Below, piece after piece: positions 1-5,188 of a stretch of DNA of 5,938 nucleotides. Source of the stretch: an uncultured Oscillospiraceae bacterium. Its GTDB lineage: Bacteria > Bacillota > Clostridia > Oscillospirales > Oscillospiraceae. A program made the position numbers and the translations under genes. The first letter of the stretch is position 1. Each line of letters starts with the position of its first letter. The notes beneath the pieces were generated by a model that saw only the letters and a program-made list of their open reading frames with translations, was not told the origin of the DNA and did not search any database. The stretch is taken from the NCBI GenBank assembly GCA_944385065.1, contig CALWVX010000110.1, positions 1 through 5,938 on the forward strand, given 5' to 3'.

Positions 1-22
1 AAAATGACGAGATTTCATTTTA

Positions 23-46
23 TTCCGTCGTCTGCGGACGACGGAA
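23..46. repeat. Perfect hairpin at the left edge
   Basis: A 10-bp perfect inverted repeat, TTCCGTCGTC and its complement, encloses the four-base loop TGCG. It is followed directly by a second, weaker hairpin and a T run (47-68). Together they look like the transcription stop of a plus-strand gene lying left of the window, but that gene is not visible. No coding sequence was found in 1-132. Confidence 0.5.
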
Positions 47-68
47 CTCCTTGCAGGAGGGCTTTTTT
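47..68 (+). terminator. Possible rho-independent terminator, plus strand
   Basis: A short stem CTCCT (47-51) pairs with AGGAG (55-59) over a three-base loop. GGC and then six T residues (63-68) follow. The T run sits where a plus-strand terminator would have it. The 5-bp stem is weak on its own, so the 23-46 hairpin may contribute. It would serve a gene entering from the left and converging on yebC. Confidence 0.4.
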
Positions 69-78
69 GACAAGCTGA

Positions 79-107
79 GGGGCGGACCGCCGTTGGCGGT
101 CCGCCCC
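79..107 (-). terminator. GC-rich hairpin downstream of yebC, likely terminator
   Basis: A perfect 13-bp stem, GGGGCGGACCGCC with its complement, closes on the three-base loop GTT. It starts 25 bases after the yebC stop codon in the direction of yebC transcription. No U tract follows on the minus strand, so it is not a textbook intrinsic terminator. It could instead stop the polymerase with factor help or protect the 3' end of the mRNA. Confidence 0.5.
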
Positions 108-132
108 TGTCAGGTTATGCGTTCGGTTCTGC

Positions 133-861
133 TCAGTCCTGCTCCCAGTTGTGGTAGACGTTCTGCACGTCGTCGTTATCCTCCAGCAGGTCGATGAGCT
201 TCTCCATGTTTTTGATGTCGGCCTCGTCGGTGAGCTTCACATAGTTCTGGGGCACCATCTGCACCCCGGCCTCCAGGAAGGTATAGCCCTTCTGCTCCAG
301 CGCCTCGCACACGGCGGAAAAGGCGTCGGGGTCGGTGTACACCTGGAACACGTCGTCGTCGGCCTGCATGTCGTCGGCGCCGGCCTCCAGCGCGTCCATC
401 ATCACCGTGTCCTCGTCCAGGTCCTCGGCGTCCAGGACGATGACCCCCTTCTTGTCAAAGGACCAGGACACGCAGCCGGTGGCGCCCAGCCCCTTGCCGT
501 ACTTGTCCAGCAGGTGCCGGACCTCGGGGGCGGTGCGGTTGCGGTTGTCGGTGAGGGCCTCCACAATGATGGCCACGCCGTTGGGGCCGTAGCCCTCGTA
601 CACCACGCTCTCAAAGCTGTCGGTATTTCCAGAGCCCAGGGCCTTCTCAATGGTACGCTTGATGTTGTCATTGGGCATGTTGGCCGCCTTGGCCTTGGCA
701 ATGACGGTGGCCAGACGGGAGTTGTTGGCCGGATCGCCGCTGCCGCCGGTCTTGACCGCCACGATCATCTCCCGGGCGATCTTGGTGAAGATCTGGGAGC
801 GCTTGGCGTCGGCCGCGCCCTTGGTCTTTTGTATGTTGTGCCACTTGGAATGTCCGGACAT
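133..861 (-). CDS. yebC: YebC/PmpR (TACO1) family protein
   Basis: This 242-residue protein matches the usual length of the family. It opens with the invariant MSGHSKWHNIQ stretch and the KGAADAKRSQIFTKIAREM helix, followed by NMPNDNIKRTIEKA (about 62-75). The middle domain carries YEGYGPNGVAIIVEALTDNRNRT (about 89-111) and GKGLGATGCVSWSF (about 122-135). The C-terminal third is strongly acidic, as is normal for the family. Members have been annotated as DNA-binding regulators; newer work on bacterial YebC and mitochondrial TACO1 points to a translation factor that helps ribosomes through difficult stretches such as polyproline. Which role applies here cannot be read from sequence. The ATG at 861 is preceded by a GAAGGGAAG-type binding site and a strong promoter, so the gene can be transcribed on its own. 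It is the last gene of the minus-strand group. Confidence 0.96.
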   Translation of the reverse strand: MSGHSKWHNIQKTKGAADAKRSQIFTKIAREMIVAVKTGGSGDPANNSRLATVIAKAKAANMPNDNIKRTIEKALGSGNTDSFESVVYEGYGPNGVAIIVEALTDNRNRTAPEVRHLLDKYGKGLGATGCVSWSFDKKGVIVLDAEDLDEDTVMMDALEAGADDMQADDDVFQVYTDPDAFSAVCEALEQKGYTFLEAGVQMVPQNYVKLTDEADIKNMEKLIDLLEDNDDVQNVYHNWEQD

Positions 862-902
862 GAAAATCTTCCCTTCTTGTGTATCAAATCAAAAGCGCAG
901 AT

Positions 903-931
903 ATTATATCACTGTTTCATGCCCTTGACAA
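903..931 (-). promoter_or_regulatory. yebC promoter, sigma-A type
   Basis: On the minus strand, TTGTCA (926-931) and a consensus TATAAT (903-908) are separated by exactly 17 bases. The -10 is preceded by TGA, giving an extended -10. Transcription should start near 896, leaving a leader of about 35 bases before the yebC ATG at 861. The -35 hexamer lies inside a perfect palindrome (921-935). Confidence 0.8.
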
Positions 932-935
932 GGGC
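921..935. promoter_or_regulatory. Perfect palindrome over the yebC -35 box, candidate operator
   Basis: GCCCTTG and CAAGGGC flank a single central A, a 7-1-7 perfect inverted repeat. It covers the whole -35 hexamer of the yebC promoter, a classic position for a repressor site. The regulator is unknown. A second perfect palindrome, GGGGAAATTTCCCC, lies at 942-955 between this site and the HD gene stop codon. Confidence 0.35.
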
Positions 936-971
936 GCCGGCGGGGAAATTTCCCCCGATGCGGCCAAAAAA

Positions 972-1553
972 TCAGCCCAGAGCGGCCACCGCCGCCTCGA
1001 TGGCCTCCTCTTCCTCCTGCATGGCCTTCAGCGTCATCTCCAGCAGCTTGTCCAGCTCCCAGCCCAGCAGCTTGGCCCCGTCGGTGATGATCTCCCGGGA
1101 GCAGCCGGCGGCGAACTTCTTGTCCTTGAACTTCTTTTTCAGGCTCTTGAGCTCCATGTCCCGGGTGCTCCTGGAGGGGCGCATCAGGGCGGCCGCGCCG
1201 ATCAGGCCGGTGAGCTCGTCGCAGGCGAAGAGGACCTTCTCCATCTCGTGCTCCGGCTTGATCTCCGAGCAGATGCCCCAGCCGTGGCTGGCCACCGAGC
1301 GGACGATGTCCTCCTCCACCCCGGCCTGGCGCATCAGCTCCCGGCACTTGACGCAGTGCTCCTCGGGCCACTGTTCAAAGTCCAGGTCGTGGAGCAGGCC
1401 CACGATGGACCAGTGCTCCGCCTCCTCCCCATAGCCCAGCTCTCGGGCGTACCACCCCATCACATGCTCCACCGTGATGGCGTGGCGCAGGTGAAAGGGC
1501 TCCTTGTTGTATTGGGTCAGCAGGTCCCAGGCCTGCACTCTTGTCATGGACAT
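972..1553 (-). CDS. HD-domain hydrolase of unknown substrate
   Basis: This is a 193-residue soluble protein of the HD superfamily of metal-dependent phosphohydrolases. The metal-binding signature is complete: H30 in a TVEHVMGWYAREL helix, the H55-D56 pair in VGLLHDLDFE, H90 in SVASHGWG, and D112 in LFACDELTGL. It resembles the small stand-alone 'predicted HD hydrolase' group (COG2316-like), whose substrate is not known to me; nucleotides or phosphorylated metabolites are typical for the superfamily. The C-terminus is helical and Glu/Lys-rich. The ATG at 1553 has GGGAGGA seven bases upstream. A second ATG at 1547 is too far from that site. An in-frame ATG at 1664 would add 37 residues encoded by the palindromic repeat and is rejected. 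The gene lies between degV and yebC, all on the minus strand. Confidence 0.88.
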   Translation of the reverse strand: MSMTRVQAWDLLTQYNKEPFHLRHAITVEHVMGWYARELGYGEEAEHWSIVGLLHDLDFEQWPEEHCVKCRELMRQAGVEEDIVRSVASHGWGICSEIKPEHEMEKVLFACDELTGLIGAAALMRPSRSTRDMELKSLKKKFKDKKFAAGCSREIITDGAKLLGWELDKLLEMTLKAMQEEEEAIEAAVAALG

Positions 1554-1560
1554 TTCCAAT

Positions 1561-1567
1561 TCCTCCC
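1561..1567 (-). promoter_or_regulatory. Ribosome binding site deciding the HD gene start
   Basis: GGGAGGA on the minus strand lies seven bases before the ATG at 1553 and thirteen before the ATG at 1547. It fixes the start at 1553 and argues against the upstream in-frame ATG at 1664. Confidence 0.8.
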
Positions 1568-1581
1568 TTGATTTCAGCGTG

Positions 1582-1700
1582 GAGAGTGAAGAGTTGAGAG
1601 TTGAGATCTTGTGTCCGGCACAGCCGGACGTTTTCAACTCATTCCCCTCCGGCGAATCCCGCATCTTCGCTCTTCACTCTTTACTCTTCACTTTTCTCTC
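1582..1700. repeat. Palindromic intergenic element built of 7-base repeats
   Basis: The left arm (1584-1604) is three contiguous heptads, GAGTGAA, GAGTTGA, GAGTTGA. The right arm (1666-1700) is five heptads read on the plus strand as TTCGCTC, TTCACTC, TTTACTC, TTCACTT, TTCTCTC, which is the reverse complement of the same unit. Between the arms a nested hairpin can form: GAGTTGA (1598-1604) with TCAACTC (1634-1640), enclosing GTCCGGC (1613-1619) with GCCGGAC (1623-1629). The element fills almost the whole degV-HD gap and supplies two bases of the degV stop codon. It resembles a dispersed REP- or MITE-like repeat, but its copy number elsewhere is unknown. Confidence 0.6.
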
Positions 1701-2532
1701 AATATGCCGCCACGATGCCGCCGTCGTCGGCGTAGACGGTGGTGATGCCCCCGGCCTCCACCACCTGGACGGAGGCGAAGCGGCACTGCTCCTCCGCCAT
1801 GGCCTTCACCTGAAAGGCCCGCTCCAGACAGTTGCAGTGGGCCAGGACCAGATCTCTCCCCTGGTGGGCCGGGTCCTCCGCCATGCGGTCCACCATCTTC
1901 TTCAGCGCCTGCTTGACGGTGAGCGCCTGGCTCAGCTTGCAGATCTCTCCCTCCGGCGTGGCCCCGCACAGCAGCTTGATCTTCAGGGCGCTGGTGACCA
2001 CCGCCTGGAGTCTGGTGAGCCGGCCGTTCTTGCGCAGATTTTCCAGGGACTCCAGCACAAACATGGTCTGCATCCGGTAAATGAACTGCTCCACCTCCCG
2101 GGCCACCTTCTTGAAGGGGAGGCCGGAGCCGGCCAGCTCCAGCACCTTTCGGGCCACCAGCACCTCGCCGGCGGAGGCGGAGCAGGAGTTGAACACATGA
2201 ATGTTCACCTGGGGCTCATCCTCCTCCATCAGGCAGCGGGCCTGCTCGGCGCTGTTGTGGGAGCCGCTGAGCAGGGCGGACAGGGTCACCACATACACGT
2301 CGTCCGCCCCCTGGTAGGCGTCCAGATAGGCCTGGGGCGAGGGGCAGGCGGTGGAGGGGGCCGCCTCGCTGTGGCGCATGGACCACAGCAGATCCCCCTG
2401 ATCGAAGGTGTCGTCGTCCACAAAGGTGCTCTCCCCCACCCGGATGGTCAGGGGCACCTTTACAAAATGCGGGTCTTTCAGCATTGCCGGCGGCAGGTCG
2501 CAGCAGCTGTCCACCACGATCTTAAAACTCAT
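1699..2532 (-). CDS. DegV family fatty-acid-binding protein
   Basis: The 277-residue product has the normal DegV length and fold markers. Near the N-terminus is DSCCDLP (8-14). TACPSP (61-66) corresponds to the usual TSQPSP loop that holds the lipid carboxylate. LSALLSGSHNSAEQA (84-98) and NSCSASAGEVLVA (115-127) follow, then ESLENLRKNGRLT (161-173). The tail GGITTVYADDGGIVAAY is typical of the clostridial branch. DegV proteins (FakB type) bind a fatty acid and, where studied, present it to the kinase FakA for phosphorylation and use in phospholipids. No kinase gene is present here, so the partner is unproven. The ATG at 2532 is preferred, with GGGGTG six bases upstream; the in-frame GTG at 2541 lies inside that site. 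The leader is short. Confidence 0.93.
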   Translation of the reverse strand: MSFKIVVDSCCDLPPAMLKDPHFVKVPLTIRVGESTFVDDDTFDQGDLLWSMRHSEAAPSTACPSPQAYLDAYQGADDVYVVTLSALLSGSHNSAEQARCLMEEDEPQVNIHVFNSCSASAGEVLVARKVLELAGSGLPFKKVAREVEQFIYRMQTMFVLESLENLRKNGRLTRLQAVVTSALKIKLLCGATPEGEICKLSQALTVKQALKKMVDRMAEDPAHQGRDLVLAHCNCLERAFQVKAMAEEQCRFASVQVVEAGGITTVYADDGGIVAAY

Positions 2533-2538
2533 GTCGTT

Positions 2539-2544
2539 CACCCC
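2539..2544 (-). promoter_or_regulatory. Ribosome binding site deciding the degV start
   Basis: GGGGTG on the minus strand lies six bases before the ATG at 2532. It overlaps the alternative GTG at 2541, which has no comparable site of its own. The start at 2532 also gives the family-typical beginning MSFKIVVDS. Confidence 0.6.
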
Positions 2545-2561
2545 AGAATCTAATTTTCAAA

Positions 2562-2590
2562 ATTATATTTCGGGAACCAGTGTATCACAG
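2562..2590 (-). promoter_or_regulatory. Probable degV promoter
   Basis: A consensus TATAAT lies at 2562-2567 on the minus strand in an AT-rich patch. The hexamer 17 bases upstream is CTGTGA (2585-2590), a weak match to TTGACA. Transcription would start near 2555, about 23 bases before the ATG. degV can probably be expressed apart from trmD, which ends at 2622. Confidence 0.5.
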
Positions 2591-2621
2591 CCGCCGGGGA
2601 AAGTAAAGGGAAATCAGGCAC

Positions 2622-3374
2622 TTATTTCTCTTTTTCCTCCGCCTCCAGCTCAGAGAGCAGCTTCTGATCCTCTCTGGAGGAGAGGTCCAGCTTCTCATAC
2701 AGATCGGGCCGCCGCTGCCGGGTGCGGAGGATGGACTGCTTGCGCCGCCACTGGTCCACCTTGGCGTGGTTGCCCGACAGGAGGACCGGGGGCACCGCCC
2801 GGCCGTGCCACACCTCGGGCCGGGAGTACTGGGGGGCCTCCAGCATGCCGTTCCAGTGGCTCTCGTTTTCATAGCAGGAGGGGTCGGACAACACTCCGGG
2901 CACCAGGCGGCACACCGCGTCGGCCACCGCCATGGCGGGGATCTCTCCCCCGGTCATGACAAAATCCCCCAGGGAGATCTCCTCGTCCACGCACTCCTCA
3001 ATAAAGCGCTCGTCAATACCCTCATAGTGGCCGCACACCAGGATCATCCGCTGATAGTCGTCCTTCAGCCGGCGGGCGTCCGCCTGGGTGAAGGTCCTGC
3101 CCGCCGGAGACAGATAGATGGTGTGAACCCGCTCCCCTGCCGTCCGGCAGATGTGCTCCCAGCACCGATAGAGGGGGTCGGCCTGCATCACCGCCCCCCG
3201 TCCGCCCCCGTAGGGGTAGTCGTCCACCTGCTTCTGCTTGTTCACCGTGTAGTCCCGGATCTGGTGGCACTCGATGCGGATATAGCCCCGCTCCTGCCCC
3301 CGGCCCAGCACCGATTCACACAGCATATCTCCCACCACATCGGGGAATAATGTCATAATGTCGATCCAATACAT
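2622..3374 (-). CDS. trmD: tRNA (guanine-37-N1)-methyltransferase
   Basis: TrmD transfers a methyl group from S-adenosylmethionine to N1 of G37 in tRNAs, preventing +1 frameshifting; it is normally essential. The 250-residue product has the usual length. It starts MYWIDIMTLFPD and shows DDYPYGGGRGAVMQADPL (51-68). The SPOUT trefoil-knot segments are LSPAG (88-92), LVCGHYEGIDERFIE (112-126) and EISLGDFVMTGGEIPAMAVADAV (132-154). The C-terminal RNA-binding part has PQYSRPEVWHGR (181-192), PPVLLSGNHAKVDQWRRKQS (195-214) and RRPDLYEKLDL. A gapless alignment by eye to the B. subtilis protein puts Glu171 where the family has its catalytic Asp. The usual partners rimM and rplS are not adjacent: upstream is a divergent flavodiiron gene and downstream is degV. 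AGAGGA precedes the ATG by ten bases, and a strong promoter lies just upstream. Confidence 0.97.
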   Translation of the reverse strand: MYWIDIMTLFPDVVGDMLCESVLGRGQERGYIRIECHQIRDYTVNKQKQVDDYPYGGGRGAVMQADPLYRCWEHICRTAGERVHTIYLSPAGRTFTQADARRLKDDYQRMILVCGHYEGIDERFIEECVDEEISLGDFVMTGGEIPAMAVADAVCRLVPGVLSDPSCYENESHWNGMLEAPQYSRPEVWHGRAVPPVLLSGNHAKVDQWRRKQSILRTRQRRPDLYEKLDLSSREDQKLLSELEAEEKEK

Positions 3375-3409
3375 GAAAAATCATTCCTCTGCTTTCGCCT
3401 TTCCGTCCT

Positions 3410-3438
3410 ATTATACGGATTTTCCCCCCGGTTTTCAA
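3410..3438 (-). promoter_or_regulatory. trmD promoter, sigma-A type
   Basis: On the minus strand TTGAAA (3433-3438) and a consensus TATAAT (3410-3415) are spaced by exactly 17 bases. Transcription should start near 3403, giving a leader of roughly 28 bases before the trmD ATG. This is the best-matched promoter in the window together with that of yebC. Confidence 0.8.
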
Positions 3439-3444
3439 CTTGAA

Positions 3445-3479
3445 TTTCCAGACATGAAAATTTTTTCAAAAGCTGGAAA
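3445..3479. repeat. AT-rich interrupted palindrome between divergent promoters
   Basis: TTTCCAG (3445-3451) pairs with CTGGAAA (3473-3479), and inside it TGAAAA (3455-3460) pairs with TTTTCA (3463-3468) over a TT loop. The site sits upstream of both the trmD and the flavodiiron promoters, where a shared regulator could bind. It matches no operator I recognise with confidence. Confidence 0.35.
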
Positions 3480-3505
3480 AAAACCTCCCCATCTTCCCCA
3501 ATGTG

Positions 3506-3514
3506 TGATATGAT
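3506..3514 (+). promoter_or_regulatory. Flavodiiron operon promoter, extended -10
   Basis: TGA directly before TATGAT gives an extended -10 element (TGn plus a one-mismatch TATAAT) at 3506-3514. The hexamer 17 bases upstream (TCCCCA) is a poor -35, which suits an activator-dependent or extended -10 promoter. Transcription would start near 3521, about 36 bases before the ATG at 3557. Confidence 0.55.
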
Positions 3515-3540
3515 AGACGGGCAAGATATACCTACCGGAA

Positions 3541-3547
3541 AGAGAGG
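3541..3547 (+). promoter_or_regulatory. Ribosome binding site deciding the flavodiiron gene start
   Basis: AGAGAGG ends nine bases before the ATG at 3557 but directly abuts an alternative in-frame TTG at 3548. The spacing supports the ATG and a 450-residue product rather than 453. Confidence 0.65.
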
Positions 3548-3556
3548 TTGTTTGAG

Positions 3557-4909
3557 ATGTATTGCACCAGAGCCGTGACCGATGACCTGATCTGGATCGG
3601 CGCCAGCGACCGCCAGCACCCGGTATTCGAGGCGGCCCATCCCACTCCCCGGGGCATGGCCTATAACGCTTATCTCCTGCTGGATGAAAAAACCGTTCTG
3701 ATGGACACGGTGGACCGCTCGGTTCAGACCCAGTTTTTTGAAAATCTGGACCACGCGCTGGGGGGCCGCCCCCTGGACTATGTGTTCGTCCACCACATGG
3801 AGCCCGACCACGCCGCCACCCTGGGCGACCTGATGCTCCGCCATCCGGAGGCCGCCATCGTCTGCAACAAAAAGTCCGTCAATCTGATCCGCCAGTTTCA
3901 CTGCACCGACCCCGCAGGGGCCGTTCTGGTGGGCGAGGGGGACACCCTGTGCACCGGCCGGCATACCTTCACCTTTTACGAGGCGCCCATGGTCCACTGG
4001 CCCGAGGTGACGGTCAGCTATGACCGGACGGACGGCATTCTCTTCTCCGCCGACGCCTTCGGCACCTTCGGCGCGCTGAACGGCATCCTCTTCGCCGACG
4101 AGGTGGACTTTGAGCGGGACTGGATGGACGAGGCCCGGCGGTACTACACCAACATTGTGGGCAAATACGGCCCCCAGGTGCAGACCCTGCTGAAAAAGGC
4201 CGCCGGCCTGGACGTCCGAATGATCTGCCCCCTCCACGGCCCCGTGTGGCGGAAGGACCTGAACGTCATTTTGGAGAAATACGCCCAGTGGGCCGCCTAT
4301 GAGCCCGAGGTTCAGGGCGTGCTGATCCCCTTCGCCTCCATCTACGGCGGGACCGAGACGGCGGCCAATATCCTGGCCTGCCGCCTGGCAGAGCTGGGGA
4401 TCCGGGTGGATATGATGGACGTGTCGGTGATCCACTACTCCTATGTGCTGTCCCAGTGCTTCCGGTACAGCCACATTGTCTTCGCGGCCCCCACCTTCAA
4501 CAACGGCCTGTTCGACTCCATGGAGCACCTGCTCCGGGACCTGGCCCACCACAACCTGCAGAACCGGACGGTGGCCTTGATCCAGAACGGCTCCTGGGCC
4601 CCCGCCAGCGGCAAGCTCATGTCCCAGATTCTGGGGGAAATGAAGCAGATGGAGCTGCTCCAGCCCCCCGTCACCCTCAAGTCCGCCCTGGCCCCGGGCC
4701 AGGAGGACGAGCTGGAGGCGCTGGCCCGGGCGCTGGCGGATTCCGTCCGGGGAGTCTGCCGTGTCCGGGAGGAGGAACCGGCGGCGGACAAGCCCAAGGG
4801 TTTCATCTGCACCGTGTGCGGGTATATTCTGGAGAGCGACACCCTGCCCGACGATTTTGTCTGCCCCATCTGCCGCCGCCCCGCCAGCTGCTTTCAGCCG
4901 CTGACCTGA
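3557..4909 (+). CDS. Flavodiiron protein (A-type flavoprotein) with C-terminal rubredoxin domain
   Basis: The 450-residue product has three modules. Residues 1 to about 250 are a metallo-beta-lactamase-like di-iron domain with all six expected ligands: H80, E82 and D84 in HHMEPDHAA, H147 in MVHWPE, D166 in FSADAFG and H227 in PLHGPV. Residues about 253-400 are a flavodoxin domain with the FMN phosphate loop SIYGGTETAA (261-270) and later APTFNNGLFD and IQNGSWAP. Residues 415-450 are a rubredoxin domain with C418, C421, C436 and C439. Flavodiiron proteins reduce O2 to water and/or NO to N2O in the cytoplasm, protecting anaerobes. The fused rubredoxin makes this the flavorubredoxin (class B) layout, feeding electrons to FMN. 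The rubredoxin module is short, with 14 residues between the Cys pairs against about 29 in classical rubredoxin. Substrate preference cannot be told from sequence. It forms an operon with the free mini-rubredoxin. Confidence 0.95.
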   Translation: MYCTRAVTDDLIWIGASDRQHPVFEAAHPTPRGMAYNAYLLLDEKTVLMDTVDRSVQTQFFENLDHALGGRPLDYVFVHHMEPDHAATLGDLMLRHPEAAIVCNKKSVNLIRQFHCTDPAGAVLVGEGDTLCTGRHTFTFYEAPMVHWPEVTVSYDRTDGILFSADAFGTFGALNGILFADEVDFERDWMDEARRYYTNIVGKYGPQVQTLLKKAAGLDVRMICPLHGPVWRKDLNVILEKYAQWAAYEPEVQGVLIPFASIYGGTETAANILACRLAELGIRVDMMDVSVIHYSYVLSQCFRYSHIVFAAPTFNNGLFDSMEHLLRDLAHHNLQNRTVALIQNGSWAPASGKLMSQILGEMKQMELLQPPVTLKSALAPGQEDELEALARALADSVRGVCRVREEEPAADKPKGFICTVCGYILESDTLPDDFVCPICRRPASCFQPLT

Positions 4910-4921
4910 ACCACAACAGAG

Positions 4922-4927
4922 AGGAGG
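4922..4927 (+). promoter_or_regulatory. Consensus ribosome binding site of the mini-rubredoxin
   Basis: A perfect AGGAGG lies seven bases before the ATG at 4935 in the 25-base gap after the flavodiiron stop. It is the strongest ribosome binding site in the window and supports the 39-codon frame as a real, well-translated gene. Confidence 0.85.
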
Positions 4928-4934
4928 AGTTCCC

Positions 4935-5054
4935 ATGAAGTATGTGTGCGACCTGTGCGGCTTCATCTATGACGAGGCCGCCGAGGGCCCCATGCCCGAC
5001 GACTATGTCTGCCCCCTGTGCGGCGCGGACAAGAGCCACTTCAAGCCGGAATAA
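4935..5054 (+). CDS. Free mini-rubredoxin, 39 residues
   Basis: This short gene encodes a one-domain iron protein with the rubredoxin signature: C5 and C8 in YVCDLCGFIY, and C26 and C29 in MPDDYVCPLCG, followed by the usual aromatic-proline end (HFKPE). The four Cys should bind one Fe in a tetrahedral FeS4 site and carry single electrons. Classical rubredoxins have 52-54 residues; here only 17 residues separate the two Cys pairs instead of about 29, so a loop is missing. It closely resembles the C-terminal domain of the upstream flavodiiron protein, with the same PDD-(F/Y)-VCP-x-C core. The 25-base spacing and the strong AGGAGG site say the two are co-expressed, so this is probably the electron donor, or a second donor, to that enzyme. 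Confidence 0.93.
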   Translation: MKYVCDLCGFIYDEAAEGPMPDDYVCPLCGADKSHFKPE

Positions 5055-5075
5055 ACCGTTTCCACCCGTTCAAAC

Positions 5076-5112
5076 GCAGACAGGAGGCAGCATCATGCTG
5101 CCTCCTGTCTGC
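5076..5112 (+). terminator. Perfect 17-bp hairpin ending the flavodiiron operon
   Basis: GCAGACAGGAGGCAGCA (5076-5092) and its exact complement (5096-5112) enclose a three-base loop. The hairpin begins 21 bases after the mini-rubredoxin stop codon. Only a weak T-rich tail (TTATAACC) follows, so it is a strong stem without a proper U tract. Being symmetric and between converging genes, it may also stop minus-strand transcripts. Confidence 0.7.
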
Positions 5113-5134
5113 TTATAACCATTTGTCTGTCTCC

Positions 5135-5176
5135 ACGGGGAAAGGGGAGCCGCTCTCATCATCCGCCCCTCCCCGT
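5135..5176 (-). terminator. Possible hairpin downstream of the glycosyltransferase
   Basis: ACGGGG (5135-5140) pairs with CCCCGT (5171-5176), and GGGG (5144-5147) pairs with CCCC (5166-5169), with a small bulge and an 18-base loop. It lies about 12 bases after the glycosyltransferase stop in that gene's direction. There is no U tract, so this is a tentative call. Confidence 0.3.
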
Positions 5177-5188
5177 CATAGGATCAGA

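Noticed and set aside
850..861. Perfect palindrome ATGTCCGGACAT at the yebC start codon
   Set aside because: It is produced by the codons for the invariant MSGH beginning of YebC, so coding constraint explains it without a regulatory role.
151..1434. Long plus-strand open frame of 427 codons across yebC and the HD gene
   Set aside because: It is antisense to two well-supported genes and crosses the non-coding gap between them. Its first part is a Leu/His/Val-rich shadow of yebC, with no ribosome binding site or domain.
1613..1634. GTCCGGC hairpin followed by TTTT as a terminator
   Set aside because: The T4 run follows the stem only on the plus strand, but both flanking genes run on the minus strand, where no U tract follows. 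It is better seen as the tip of the palindromic element.
1584..1700. CRISPR-like or tandem-repeat array reading of the heptads
   Set aside because: The units are only 7 bases, contiguous and inverted between arms, with no spacers. This is a palindromic short-repeat element, not a CRISPR array.
3353..4966. Long minus-strand open frame of 537 codons across the flavodiiron gene
   Set aside because: It is antisense to a gene with complete di-iron, FMN and rubredoxin motifs. The translation is Gly/His/Val/Gln-rich with no recognisable domain, as expected from the reverse of a high-GC gene, and it would overlap the trmD promoter.
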